Of a stretch of 64,000 nt of DNA, positions 28,672-37,330 are shown piece after piece. The stretch is from Mesorhizobium sp. (GTDB taxonomy: Bacteria > Pseudomonadota > Alphaproteobacteria > Rhizobiales > Rhizobiaceae), in assembly GCA_004020365.1 (NCBI GenBank), contig SAQR01000010.1:77023-141022 (forward strand), in the 5' to 3' direction. Both the position numbers and the translations under genes were made by a program. How positions within the stretch are numbered: position 1 is the first letter of the stretch; each line of letters begins with the position of its first letter. Under the pieces are notes generated by a model. That model saw only the letters and a list, made by a program, of their open reading frames with translations. It did not search any database and had not been told where the DNA came from.

Positions 28672-29388
28672 ATGGTGCAAGCGGCGCGCAGGCGAGGGGG
28701 GAGCCGGTCAGATGACCGTCGATCAGCTGACCAGCTGTTTGACCGGGAGCTGGATCACCTGCCGCCGGAGGCGCGTTGGCGCGAATGGATGAACCGTGTC
28801 GAGGCCACGATCTTTGCTGCCGGTGAACCAGTCGGCCGCGAGACGCTGGCTCGCGTCGTCGGCAAAAGCTGCAGCATTGATCTTCTCATCGACGACATCC
28901 GCGAAGAACTGCGCGGTCGACCCTATGACCTCGTTGCCGTCGCTGGTGGCTGGAAGCACCTGACCCGGCCTGCCTATGCCGATGCGATCCGCAGTGCATT
29001 TGACACAGCCGTTGGCGGCGGTGGGGGTGCGGGCGATCTCACGCAGTCGGAGGTGCTGGTGCTGATGTGCATCGCCTATTTCCAGCCGATCACCCGCGCC
29101 GAGCTTTCTTCCTTCTTCGGCAAGAGATCAGTCGCGATTTTATTGGTCATCTGCGCGGTGCCGGTCTGATCGCTTCCGGCCCGCGTAGCCCGACGCCGGG
29201 CGCGCCCACACTTATGTCACGACCAAAGAATTCCTGCTGGAGTTCGGGCTTGATACGCTGCGCGATTTGCCGGATTTCGAGGCGCTCGAGGATGCCGGGT
29301 TGCTGTCGAAGGAGAAATTACTGGCTGGTGACATCATCCCTGACTTTGTTGTCGACCAAGATTACGTCGGAGTCGAACTCGACAGATA
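28672..29388 (+). pseudogene. ScpB-like segregation/condensation protein, frameshifted
   Basis: The first 150 codons give the two winged-helix domains of ScpB (RVEATIFAAGEPVGRETLARVVG; YDLVAVAGGWKHLTRPAYADAIR; LTQSEVLVLMCIAYFQPITRAELSSFFGK). The frame is then lost near 29120, where the next frame continues EISRDFIGHLRGAGLIASGPRSPTPGAP, and again near 29203, where a third frame continues YVTTKEFLLEFGLDTLRDLP to a stop at 29388. Two one-base deletions explain this. Companion of the DUF1403 gene upstream; probably not functional unless the sequence has errors. Confidence 0.75.
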
Positions 29389-29805
29389 GCCGTGCCGCTT
29401 TGCGAGTGAGTTTTGTCCGAAATTCGTAGCATATTTCTGACCTCTCAACCGTGATCTCGTACGAAATAGGACTACATCTTTCGGACAAAGTCCCCGGCAT
29501 TAACCCGCCAATCGCTTCGGTTGCCGCCCGAAGCGCCAAGCTAGTCGCGGAGCCTCAACAGGTTGTCCTAGGTTAGGTCGAGGCGACTGATAGGAGGTTT
29601 GGAGCGTCGGCGCCTGCCCAATTTCAAAGGCGTCGGGCACGCTGGAAAGGCTGACTTGGCTGCGCTCGAGCTGCCCATTCCAACGACGGGGAGGGGACAC
29701 GACATTTGACCGACCTGCGATCAGTGATGCGCATGATCGCGTTTACAGGGACGGCAGGCTCAGCCGTGTTGGCCGGGGCGGAAGTGCTATCACAAGAGTT
29801 GCTCG
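29389..29805. other. Gap between scpB remnant and CD-NTase
   Basis: 417 bases between two convergent units. No ORF with a ribosome site, no clear terminator hairpin, no repeat seen. Confidence 0.4.
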
Positions 29806-30585
29806 CTACGCCGGGATAAGCTTCTTGACCTCGATCTCAGCCGAATTCGGCATGTCATCGGCTTCGTACTTGCGGACCCTGGCGATGATGTCCTTGGCGC
29901 GCGTGATCTTGTCGTTGCGCCATTGGGCCACTTCGTTCGCCGACAGGTTGTCGAACACTTTGAAGAAGTAGTCCTTCTGGGTGTAGCAGCCATAAAAGCC
30001 CAGGCCGACGATCCATTTTTCGAGGCCGTACGAATCGTAGACATAGCCGGCTTCTGCGTTCCAGAATTTGACGAGGCGCACGGTTGGCTTGATCAAATAG
30101 GAATTGTTGCCGTTGACAGTCTCGAGCGTGCTGTTGAAATCGTTCGGGTTCGTGCTTTGCCACTCATCGGGACCCTTGGGGATCTGATACGTCGTGCCCC
30201 ACGAGAGCAAGGCGGGCACTAGGTCGAACTTGATATGGTTGAGCTCCAGCACCACCGTGGGGCTCGATTGGTAGAGTTCGGAGTTGGCGTATTTCTGCTC
30301 GGCGAACTTACGCAGTCGGGTGAGGTAGGTCTGTGGGTTCAGTCCGCCTTTTTCAAAAACGATCATGTAGTCAACGTCCGAGTGCGCATCCATCTTGCGG
30401 GGAAGGATCGTGCCACGGGTGTGCGAGCCGAACCGGAAATGCGACGTTAGGCCATCACCGGCGACCGTGAAATAACTGGCCAGCCGGGAGCTCAAGGTCG
30501 TGACCGAGGTCGCGATCGAGGCCTTCTCGTCGGCCGAGAGCACCGCGTCGCTTGCACGGGATACGAGGTAGCTATTGACTGTCAT
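29806..30585 (-). CDS. CD-NTase (cGAS/DncV-like nucleotidyltransferase)
   Basis: 259 residues. The nucleotidyltransferase core is clear: GS at 53-54 (FRFGSHTRGT), the metal pair D70 and D72 in HSDVDYMIVF, and the third carboxylate D121 in IKFDLVPA. This is the SMODS-type arrangement of CBASS cyclases, which make cyclic or linear oligonucleotide signals on phage infection. No C-terminal sensor domain is evident. Its ATG overlaps the preceding SLATT gene by 14 bases without its own ribosome site, so translation is coupled: an effector-plus-cyclase pair. Confidence 0.85.
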   Translation of the reverse strand: MTVNSYLVSRASDAVLSADEKASIATSVTTLSSRLASYFTVAGDGLTSHFRFGSHTRGTILPRKMDAHSDVDYMIVFEKGGLNPQTYLTRLRKFAEQKYANSELYQSSPTVVLELNHIKFDLVPALLSWGTTYQIPKGPDEWQSTNPNDFNSTLETVNGNNSYLIKPTVRLVKFWNAEAGYVYDSYGLEKWIVGLGFYGCYTQKDYFFKVFDNLSANEVAQWRNDKITRAKDIIARVRKYEADDMPNSAEIEVKKLIPA

Positions 30586-31090
30586 TGGTGGGAACCTTTG
30601 TCGACCGCGTGCTTGGGTTCGCCGGCGTTAATGCCGTCGCGGGCCCTCTTAAAATCGCGGTCTGAAAAGCAGGGCTTGCCTGGTTCAGTTCATCGCGCCG
30701 CGTGGTGAAGCCTTTCAGGGCGGTCAGCACGGTTTCGGCATCGGGCGTGTTGTCGAGTTCGACCTCGCGGAAAACGCGGGAATTGTTGCGTAGCGCCAGG
30801 TACTGGTCGCCCGAACTCTTGTGGTCAGCCGACTTCTCACCGGGTTTCAGGAACGTCATCAGCGACGTGAGGACGGCAACGCAAAGCGCCATAGAACCCG
30901 CGGCGACAGGATAGTCCTTGAAAAAAGCAGCGCCCGCTGCGGTGCTGAGGATCACCGAGGGAATGCCGAAGACATAGTTCCACACCGCCCAGCGCGCTGA
31001 AGCGTTGAAGTGCGCTTTGCCGGAATGAATACAATCTTCTTCCATGCGGAGAAGTTCATCTCTCACGCGTTCCCGCGTCACGTCGGGCAT
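30572..31090 (-). CDS. SLATT-domain two-helix membrane effector
   Basis: 172 residues from the ATG at 31090, which has AAAGGAG 6 bases upstream. A short charged N-terminus (RERVRDELLRMEEDC), a first membrane helix (~39-55) and a second (~62-80), then a soluble helical tail matching the SLATT layout (SADHKSSGDQYLALRNNSRVF). SLATT proteins are predicted pore-forming effectors activated by CD-NTase products and kill the infected cell. The gene directly precedes and overlaps the CD-NTase. Confidence 0.8.
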   Translation of the reverse strand: MPDVTRERVRDELLRMEEDCIHSGKAHFNASARWAVWNYVFGIPSVILSTAAGAAFFKDYPVAAGSMALCVAVLTSLMTFLKPGEKSADHKSSGDQYLALRNNSRVFREVELDNTPDAETVLTALKGFTTRRDELNQASPAFQTAILRGPATALTPANPSTRSTKVPTNDSQ

Positions 31091-31268
31091 GATGTCTCCT
31101 TTGGAGGAGAGAACTAGCACGCCTCACCTGGCCAAGCTGCGGAATTTCAATTTATCCCCTTCTTTCAGCGGGTTAGTCTGGGACGGAACGTCGAAGCAAC
31201 AGCTGCGGCTTGGTTGGGGGAATACTGCTGCCGGAGGTGCTTGGCGCGCCGTAGTGCCGACGTCGCTG

Positions 31269-32426
31269 CTAGCAGCCGTCGGACACGGGGCTCGATGCGG
31301 CCAAGGCCATTTTTGCTTCAAGGCGGGAGGCCTTTTCCGGGGTGTCAATATACTGAGAAAGATCCGGTTTCGGCCCGAAGATATCCCGCCAGACGATCTG
31401 GATTTCATTGTTGTGTCGGCGGACCTCGGTGCTGATCGTCGGTACGAGACGCGCATGGGCACAAATCAGCGCATCGCTCGACCGGTCCTGGCCGACCGTC
31501 ATCCGGTACGCGAATTGAGCGATTGTTCGATTGAACCGGCGAACTTTGTGCTTATCCGTGACGTCGCGGTGCCGTGTCAGGACGCCAAACGGCTGACGCT
31601 TGCTTGAACCGCGCACCAGCATGCGGGCGGTCAGGGGAAAGATCAGCTCGATGTCACCGGAGTGATCATAGGGGGTGCGTGCGAGCAGCGGTTCGCGCGG
31701 GTCATATGTACACACCGGATTGTCGGAAGTCAGGAATGGGATGTCGGTCTTGTTGTGGAGAACCTCGAAGCCAAGCCGAAAGCAGAGATCGCCGAACGTC
31801 TTGAATTCGTCCTCCATCGCGAGCAGTGTTTCATGCGGATTGACGCCGACCGGCACGGTGTCGAACTGACCGGCGTAGCGTTCCAATTCTGGCGGCAGTT
31901 TGCCGATTTCCTCGAGCACCTTGCATTCGCTTCGCAGCTTAGCCTCCAGCATAAGCGCGATGCGATCTCGGGTCGCCGGAACGCGCGTCCGCATGATCGT
32001 TTGCATGCCTTGGACATTGAAGGATAAAGCCGGTGAAAGACGACGAGCCTGAAGCGCACGGACGGTCTCCGGCCAAACGGTCTCGATCGGATTCCAGAGG
32101 TCTTCGAATCTGTGGTTTTCTTGACCGCCACCGGGGAGTTTCTGAGAGTAATAGTAGTTCTCGTACCCAGTTGCCCTCGGCTGCTTCGGCAGCGGTGCCT
32201 CTGGCGCCTCGGCCCGATAGACTTGGACACGGCCGCGGTCATCGGCGAAGCCTTCCATATAGGTGACCGAGATGAAGTGGTGTTTTCGGTTCTTCCGTCC
32301 CGCCCCGCTGCGGACCGGATTGAAGATGCTAAATGGCCTCACATCGCCATCGATGGGGACGTCTCCCCATTTGCCAAAAAACAAGGGTGACTGCTCCATG
32401 GTCCTGTGGTCGGGCTCCCCGGTCAC
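31269..32426 (-). CDS. DUF4238 family protein
   Basis: 385 residues (GTG start; ATG at 32399 is nearly as good). DUF4238 hallmarks: KHHFISVTYMEGFADDRGRV near the N-terminus, mid-protein helical region, and FLTSDNPVCTYDP followed by LIFPLTARMLVRG. The biochemical role of this family is unknown, but it recurs near defence genes and a second member lies at 55960-56808. Same strand as and 37 bases after the TIR gene, 178 bases ahead of SLATT/CD-NTase: possibly one four-gene unit. Confidence 0.8.
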   Translation of the reverse strand: MTGEPDHRTMEQSPLFFGKWGDVPIDGDVRPFSIFNPVRSGAGRKNRKHHFISVTYMEGFADDRGRVQVYRAEAPEAPLPKQPRATGYENYYYSQKLPGGGQENHRFEDLWNPIETVWPETVRALQARRLSPALSFNVQGMQTIMRTRVPATRDRIALMLEAKLRSECKVLEEIGKLPPELERYAGQFDTVPVGVNPHETLLAMEDEFKTFGDLCFRLGFEVLHNKTDIPFLTSDNPVCTYDPREPLLARTPYDHSGDIELIFPLTARMLVRGSSKRQPFGVLTRHRDVTDKHKVRRFNRTIAQFAYRMTVGQDRSSDALICAHARLVPTISTEVRRHNNEIQIVWRDIFGPKPDLSQYIDTPEKASRLEAKMALAASSPVSDGC

Positions 32427-32463
32427 TGCACCTTGTCGGGCATGACCCTGCGGATTGGGATCC

Positions 32464-33666
32464 TCAGCTTCGGCTCTTCACGAAGCGCCGCGTGGCGTCC
32501 GTTTTCACCACCCTGATCGAATTGTACTGGCTGGCGAGTACCTTGTAGTCGACGATCAGCTTGCGGGCCATCAGATAGGCCAGAGCGGGGTTTATGCGCC
32601 TCGGCTCCCAGCCGTACCGCTCGGCGACCTGGCCTGTATCGTGGGGCATCGACGGGTCGTTGATCAGGTCGGCAGCGATACGCAGCGCGTCATCTTCGGG
32701 CGACCAATCCATGAAATATTTGTCGAATGTGGCAAACAGGTCCTCCTTGGGCAAGACGCGGCCGAAGCTGACGGAAACCAGATCGCGCAGCTCGTGCAGA
32801 GCGTCCTCGATGTCCTCCTCTGACGCTTCAATGGTGGCCGCCAGCTCATCTACCCCTTTCTGAGGGTGCGAGAACATTGCATCCGACGTCTCCTCAACAA
32901 AGATCTTGGCAATTGCCGTTGCGACCTTGGAGTAACCCGTCGCCGGCTGCACAGCCGCAATGGGCGCTGCGCCGAGCTGCGGCTTACGCGTCACGCCATG
33001 GATGTCGTTCACCAGATTGCGCACGCCTTCGTCTAGGCGCGCGGCATCAAGTTCTGGCGAGAGCATGCCCGACAGAAGCGGCGGCAATTCCCGTGCCGCG
33101 ACACCGTAGCGAAGGGCTATGAAGCGCGCCTGCCCAGAGATGCGGCGGACCAGGCCGGCATCCATCTCCTGCTGGACCCACGGCTTCTGCATGGCGCTCG
33201 GAGTCAGCAGCACGATGAAATGCGTGCAGTTGCCCAGTCCCTCGTCGATTTTGCGGCGCAAGGAATCTCCGGAACGGATCTCCCATTCCGCCCACCAGGT
33301 ATCGATTCCATCCGCCATCAGGGCGCGCGCGACCGTCTCTGCTAGCTCGCGATCGTCGAACGAGTAGCTGAGAAAGGCTTTCGGGGAGCCCTGTTGCAGG
33401 GGCAGGAACACAGTCGACGCCTGCTCATTGTCGCTCATCTTGTCCTTCACCAGCGCGAGAAGCTGCGGCGAGCCCTCAATACTGAGCCGCAAATCGTCAA
33501 GGGCTTCTCCAAGGACCAGGACAGTGGGAAATTCGCCTGTATCAGGATGGCGAATGGCACTGAACCTCTCCCACAGCTGTTCCTTGATGCTCTCGACAGC
33601 CGCAGCTTCAAAATCCTTTGCAAAATCCCCCGAATCAAACGGCCGGCCATTGTATCGCATGCCCAT
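32464..33666 (-). CDS. TIR-domain protein with C-terminal winged-helix-like region
   Basis: 400 residues. Residues ~96-190 form a bacterial TIR domain: KAFLSYSFDDRELAETVARAL, the BB-loop region WWAEWEIRSGDSLRRKIDEG with candidate catalytic glutamate E142, FIVLLTPSAMQKPWV and a following QEMDAGL. TIR enzymes cleave NAD+ or act as signalling enzymes in anti-phage systems. The N-terminal ~90 residues are an unassigned conserved-looking region; residues ~300-400 include a helix-turn-helix-like segment (DTGQVAERYGWEPRRINPALAYL). It heads the strand leading to DUF4238 and CBASS genes. Confidence 0.85.
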   Translation of the reverse strand: MGMRYNGRPFDSGDFAKDFEAAAVESIKEQLWERFSAIRHPDTGEFPTVLVLGEALDDLRLSIEGSPQLLALVKDKMSDNEQASTVFLPLQQGSPKAFLSYSFDDRELAETVARALMADGIDTWWAEWEIRSGDSLRRKIDEGLGNCTHFIVLLTPSAMQKPWVQQEMDAGLVRRISGQARFIALRYGVAARELPPLLSGMLSPELDAARLDEGVRNLVNDIHGVTRKPQLGAAPIAAVQPATGYSKVATAIAKIFVEETSDAMFSHPQKGVDELAATIEASEEDIEDALHELRDLVSVSFGRVLPKEDLFATFDKYFMDWSPEDDALRIAADLINDPSMPHDTGQVAERYGWEPRRINPALAYLMARKLIVDYKVLASQYNSIRVVKTDATRRFVKSRS

Positions 33667-33811
33667 ATTGAGTCCTCGTGTTGGTCCCTTGATATGAACA
33701 TACGCAGAACAAATATCAAAGGGAGGCCAATTGAAAAACCACGGTAGATTATGGGTCCGGTGCCGGAAATCTTTCGAATTTCCGGAGCCGAGGGATCCAT
33801 ATCGAGGACAA

Positions 33812-33918
33812 TGGCGTGACGGCAGGACTTGAACCTGCGACCTCCTCGCCCCTAGATAGCGGTGTCACGCACCACCCCGGTCGAAAGCGAGGCGCTCTAT
33901 CCTCTGAGCTACGCCACG
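33812..33918 (-). tRNA. tRNA-like gene with an enlarged anticodon loop (possible intron or inactive tRNA)
   Basis: On the minus strand: acceptor CGTGGCG/CGTCACG, T8-A9, D-stem GCTC/GAGC, anticodon stem CCTCG/CGAGG, 5-base variable loop AGGTC, and T-arm GCAGG-TTCAAGT-CCTGC. All stems are intact, but the anticodon loop is 39 rather than 7 bases, a 32-base excess containing GGTG/CACC. CTTTCGA at its start would give anticodon TTC or TCG depending on register. D- and T-arm sequences most resemble tRNA-Arg. The gene starts 6-7 bases after the stop of the HTH gene, on the same strand. It could be an inactive or a processed tRNA. Confidence 0.55.
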
Positions 33919-33924
33919 ATCTGC

Positions 33925-34407
33925 CTATGCATCGTTGTCCACGACCAGCTGCGGCTTCTTACGCTTCAACCGGTTCGATCTCTCCTCGGCCGCCTTCTTG
34001 ATCTCGGCGGCCTTTTCCAAGGCAAACGGCCTGGCGGCCTCGATCAGGCCATCGAAATGATAGCGGTTCGTCATGCTGCCATTGGGCGTGTTGCGCCGTT
34101 CCTCCCGGCCAAGAAGTTTAAGGGCCTCGAGCGCGGCAATGCGTTTCTGAATGGTGCGGGGCGTCACCCCGATTGCCTTGGCGATCGTCTCGACCGAGGG
34201 GTGGGGCAGGTTGTCGGGCAGCCACCAGTACTGGACCAAGTGGATGATGATGTTCATGTCGAGCGCATCGAGGCCGAGAGCCTGCTGCTTCTCGATGATG
34301 ATGTTGGGGAAAGCGCTCCAGCCGGTGGCCATGAGTGCCTTGGTCCACTTCTTCTCGTTGGTGCGTAGCTTGTCGACGTCTGCTTTGGCGGTTTCTGGCT
34401 GGGCCAT
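33925..34407 (-). CDS. Winged-helix DNA-binding protein
   Basis: 160 residues from the ATG at 34407 (AGGGAG upstream); a longer in-frame start at 34470 is less likely. Residues ~72-115 hold a helix-turn-helix (HPSVETIAKAIGVTPRTIQKRIAALEALKLL) preceded by FPNIIIEKQQALGLDALDMNIIIHLV, like N-terminal domains of replication initiators and phage regulators. The C-terminal 30 residues are lysine/arginine-rich. Its stop abuts the tRNA-like gene. Function is regulatory or replicative by fold only. Confidence 0.7.
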   Translation of the reverse strand: MAQPETAKADVDKLRTNEKKWTKALMATGWSAFPNIIIEKQQALGLDALDMNIIIHLVQYWWLPDNLPHPSVETIAKAIGVTPRTIQKRIAALEALKLLGREERRNTPNGSMTNRYHFDGLIEAARPFALEKAAEIKKAAEERSNRLKRKKPQLVVDNDA

Positions 34408-34659
34408 ATGAGGCTCCCTGTGGTGAACTGCATCCAGATATGGTGGTTTCCCGTGATGACGCAAGGGCATTGGGGACGGTTCTGCATTCAGGGGGAGGGT
34501 GTTTCACGGTTCGTCCGGCCTACGTCTCTTGATTCAGGGGCCGGGGACCCGCGCTACACCCGAAGAAGATGACTTGATAATATGAAGTGTCGATCAGATG
34601 AACCGTGCTATATGCAAGCGATAAGATAGGTCCCCCTGACCCAAGGTTCACCCGGGGTA

Positions 34660-34688
34660 TTGACAATCGGGGTGTCGACACCCATAGT
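34660..34688 (+). promoter_or_regulatory. Sigma-70-like promoter with a palindromic operator in its spacer
   Basis: TTGACA (34660-34665) and CATAGT (34683-34688) are 17 bases apart. The spacer contains the perfect 14-bp palindrome GGGTGTCGACACCC (34670-34683), placed where a repressor would block RNA polymerase. Confidence 0.5.
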
Positions 34689-34694
34689 TCCGTC

Positions 34695-34776
34695 GTGAGC
34701 ATCGCTCCGGGGTTGGCGCCAGGCGCCAGCCGAACTTTTCAAAACGAAGGCCCGGCTAGTCCGGGTCTTTGTTTTT
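34695..34776 (+). ncRNA. Predicted ~80-nt small RNA
   Basis: Downstream of the promoter at 34660-34688 there is no ORF but two hairpins: TGGCGC-CAG-GCGCCA (~34714-34729) and CCCGG-CTAGT-CCGGG (~34751-34765) followed by TCTTTGTTTTTT, a terminator. The 3' end overlaps the last codons of the DUF3800 gene on the other strand, so it could act as an antisense or copy-control-like RNA. Inferred from sequence only. Confidence 0.4.
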
Positions 34777-35634
34777 TATCCTGTCAAAGCAGCTGTATTT
34801 GATGCCACGGGACGCCAGCTCCTCGGGCGGCAGGTGCGCGTCGATGAGACGCTTGTGACCCATCAGGGCCCTATAGGGCCGGTAGGACGGGTCATATCCG
34901 CCCTTGGCCATCGGATAGAGGTAGAGATCGGCGATCTGCAGCATCGGTGTGGCTTTGGTCCTGCCGCGGGGCTCACCGCGCACGATGTCCTTGAACTCTT
35001 CTGCGGTCAACGACCCGTAGCCGGCCGAGTTGGCGCCGTCGAACGGCATGCCCTGCGTCTTCAGGATGCGCGTATAGGCCACCAGATCACGGTCCTCCGC
35101 CTTGCCGGCACGTTCGAAGAACACGCGCAGCTTGCAGTCCTGGCTGCGGGCGTATTTAGCGGCGCGCTCGATCAGGATGCAGTAGGCGGTCTTGCACATG
35201 AACCAAAGTTGATCCTGATACCGGTCGCGGTAGCGGGCCACATAGCCCGGGCGGTCGATGACTGCGGCAATCCCAATGACGGGCAGGGAGAGCAGCATCC
35301 GTTCCAGGTCACCCAGGAACTCGTAGGCAGCCTCAGGCTTCTTCAGCCAGCCGAAGTCGCCGCGCCCGCCCCTGATCGCCCAGGAGTGTAGGGGGTACGT
35401 TATGCCGTGTTGCTGGCAAAAGGCCTTGTGGCGACTGTAGAGCTCATCGACATCTTTCTCGTTGATGAGGATCCCGCCGAGGGCGAAATAATCCATCTCG
35501 TCGCGGCGCTTCTCTTTTGGCTCTCGGTCCGGCTCTCGGCTGCCGCTGTCATCGAGGTAGAGGTGGATTTCGCGGTCTGTCACGGGCAGGCTTTCATTGC
35601 CCGCACAGCTTGGCTCAAAAACCGGAAGCTGCAT
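34756..35634 (-). CDS. DUF3800 family protein
   Basis: 292 residues. IHLYLDDSGSREPD (~23-36) is the DUF3800 signature, with conserved acidic residues, followed by FALGGILINE and LRVFFERAGKAEDRDL. The family has an RNase H-like fold and is frequent in mobile and defence loci, though its activity is not established. It follows the DUF2130 gene on the same strand (141-base gap). Confidence 0.8.
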   Translation of the reverse strand: MQLPVFEPSCAGNESLPVTDREIHLYLDDSGSREPDREPKEKRRDEMDYFALGGILINEKDVDELYSRHKAFCQQHGITYPLHSWAIRGGRGDFGWLKKPEAAYEFLGDLERMLLSLPVIGIAAVIDRPGYVARYRDRYQDQLWFMCKTAYCILIERAAKYARSQDCKLRVFFERAGKAEDRDLVAYTRILKTQGMPFDGANSAGYGSLTAEEFKDIVRGEPRGRTKATPMLQIADLYLYPMAKGGYDPSYRPYRALMGHKRLIDAHLPPEELASRGIKYSCFDRIKNKDPD

Positions 35635-35775
35635 AGCAATCTGATGACCCGGCCGGGCGAGGGGGTTCAGCGCGGCGGCTTCTTGGCGTTGCGTTCCGCC
35701 TTTGACGGATCATCCGTAACAAAGGGCAGCTTGCCCTCGTTCCCAAACCCGATATCCAGTTTAGATTCGCCTTTC

Positions 35776-37071
35776 TCAATCGGGGACGGACGCGGATGTT
35801 TCTATGGCCAACACATCCAAGCCCGCGATCTCCTGCATCACCTTGCCGGCGATGCCCTGCAGATCGCCGTACATTCCGACGGTCGACTCGATGACACCCT
35901 GGATCTGAGCCTCCCGCTTGGCCCACAGGCGGATTGTGGCTTTCCGTTCCCTGGCAAGGTCGTCCTGCATATCGGAGAATTTCTCGACGATCGCTTCGAC
36001 CCGGTGGCGAAACCTAGGGCCAGTCAGATAGCCGTAGACCTGCTCCATCTTGGTGGCCTGGCCGTCCTGGGCGAGGCGGGAGTTGGCGAGCTCGATGAGG
36101 GACTGCCGGAGCATGATCGCGATCGGAATCGCGCATTTGGGATGGGCGATGTAGACGCCATCCACCAGATCGAACGTTTCGACCCCCGCAGGCAGCGCCT
36201 CGGAGATCATCAACGCAATGTCAGCCTTGGCCGCACGCTGGTCCGCCCGGAGCTTTCCGAGCCAGCCCGGGCTCCAGTTCCTAGTGCGTTTTGATTCCCA
36301 CAGGATCGCTCCGCAGGGCTGGCCGGCCGGTCCCACCACGCGCTGCAGCACGTCACCACCGAACTCACCTTTGGCGACGGGTTCGATGATGTCCATCGGG
36401 AAGCGGCTAGCGATCAGCGACTCCAACTCGAGCTCAAGGACCTCGCCCTGAAGCTGCTGAGATCCTTGCTCGGCGCGGCGCTTCAGCTCCTCGATCTGGC
36501 GCTGCATGCCGGCGATCTGTTCCTCTTTCTCGGCCACCTTCATCTTGAGGCCGTCTTCGGCTTCGGTCCTGGCCTTGACGCGGACGGCGTCCAACCCTTC
36601 CTGGATTCTCTTTTCGATGGTCAGCGCCATTTCCCGCTTTTCATCGTCGAGGGCCCGCTGCTGCTTCATAAATTCGGCCTGTTGCAGCTGCGCCGCGGCG
36701 AGCTTCTCGTCCCGCGCCATCAGCGTCGCCTCCAACTCGCCCAGCTTCCTGTCCTTGTCTTCAAGGTCGGTCGAGACCAGCAGCTTCGCCTTACGGGCCT
36801 CTTCGGCTGCTATCCCGGCACGCTCAAGCTTGAGTTTTTCAGAGACCTGGCCGTCGATGTCCTCCCGGGCGGCGTCGATCGCGTCCTGTTTGCGCTGAAG
36901 CTCCTCTTCCCGCGCCGCCATGACGGCATTGCTCTGCGCAAGGCGCCGTTCGTATTCCTCGCGCGTGGCCGCAATCAGCGGTGCCGCGAGCGACTCGTTG
37001 AGCTTAATGTCCGTCTTGCAGCTCGGGCAGCTGATTGTCGGCTCATTGAGAGTCCTGGGCTGCACAGTCAT
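35776..37071 (-). CDS. DUF2130 family protein (zinc ribbon, coiled coil, nuclease-like domain)
   Basis: 431 residues from the ATG at 37071 (GGAG 8 bases upstream). N-terminal CPSCKTDIKL half zinc-ribbon, a long charged coiled coil (~30-220), and a C-terminal DUF2130 domain with ILWESKRTRNWSPGWLGKLRADQRAAKADIALMIS, where ES/K and later acidic residues resemble a restriction-endonuclease-like active site. Members are often found in mobile islands; function is undetermined. Likely co-transcribed with the DUF3800 gene. Confidence 0.85.
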   Translation of the reverse strand: MTVQPRTLNEPTISCPSCKTDIKLNESLAAPLIAATREEYERRLAQSNAVMAAREEELQRKQDAIDAAREDIDGQVSEKLKLERAGIAAEEARKAKLLVSTDLEDKDRKLGELEATLMARDEKLAAAQLQQAEFMKQQRALDDEKREMALTIEKRIQEGLDAVRVKARTEAEDGLKMKVAEKEEQIAGMQRQIEELKRRAEQGSQQLQGEVLELELESLIASRFPMDIIEPVAKGEFGGDVLQRVVGPAGQPCGAILWESKRTRNWSPGWLGKLRADQRAAKADIALMISEALPAGVETFDLVDGVYIAHPKCAIPIAIMLRQSLIELANSRLAQDGQATKMEQVYGYLTGPRFRHRVEAIVEKFSDMQDDLARERKATIRLWAKREAQIQGVIESTVGMYGDLQGIAGKVMQEIAGLDVLAIETSASVPD

Positions 37072-37330
37072 CGGACACTCCGTCGGGAACAAAAGATGTT
37101 GCAATGTATACAGGAACGCGGCCACCTCGAAAAGAACAAAAAAGGAACATACCAGTTCCCCCGCATAGGTGTTCGTGCTGGCGGCCCAAGCGGATGAAGC
37201 CGGGCAAAGCTATCTTCAAAATAGGGTGTTCGTCGTCTTCCGTTGCGCTTGGAGTGCTAAGGGCCCTAAGGACATGTTCAAAATGCGTGCGTATGGCGAG
37301 GGCCATGACGGCTCAAGCTGGGAGGTGGTG

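Noticed and set aside
29067-29429. 120-codon + strand frame at the end of scpB
   Set aside because: Only ~30 codons continue ScpB; the rest is out-of-frame scpB sequence. Merged into the pseudogene.
33812-33918. Class II tRNA with a long variable arm (Ser/Leu/Tyr/Sec-type)
   Set aside because: Pairing CCTCG with CGGGG gives an 8-base loop and a variable region of 36 bases, longer than normal; the CCTCG/CGAGG pairing with a standard 5-base variable loop fits better.
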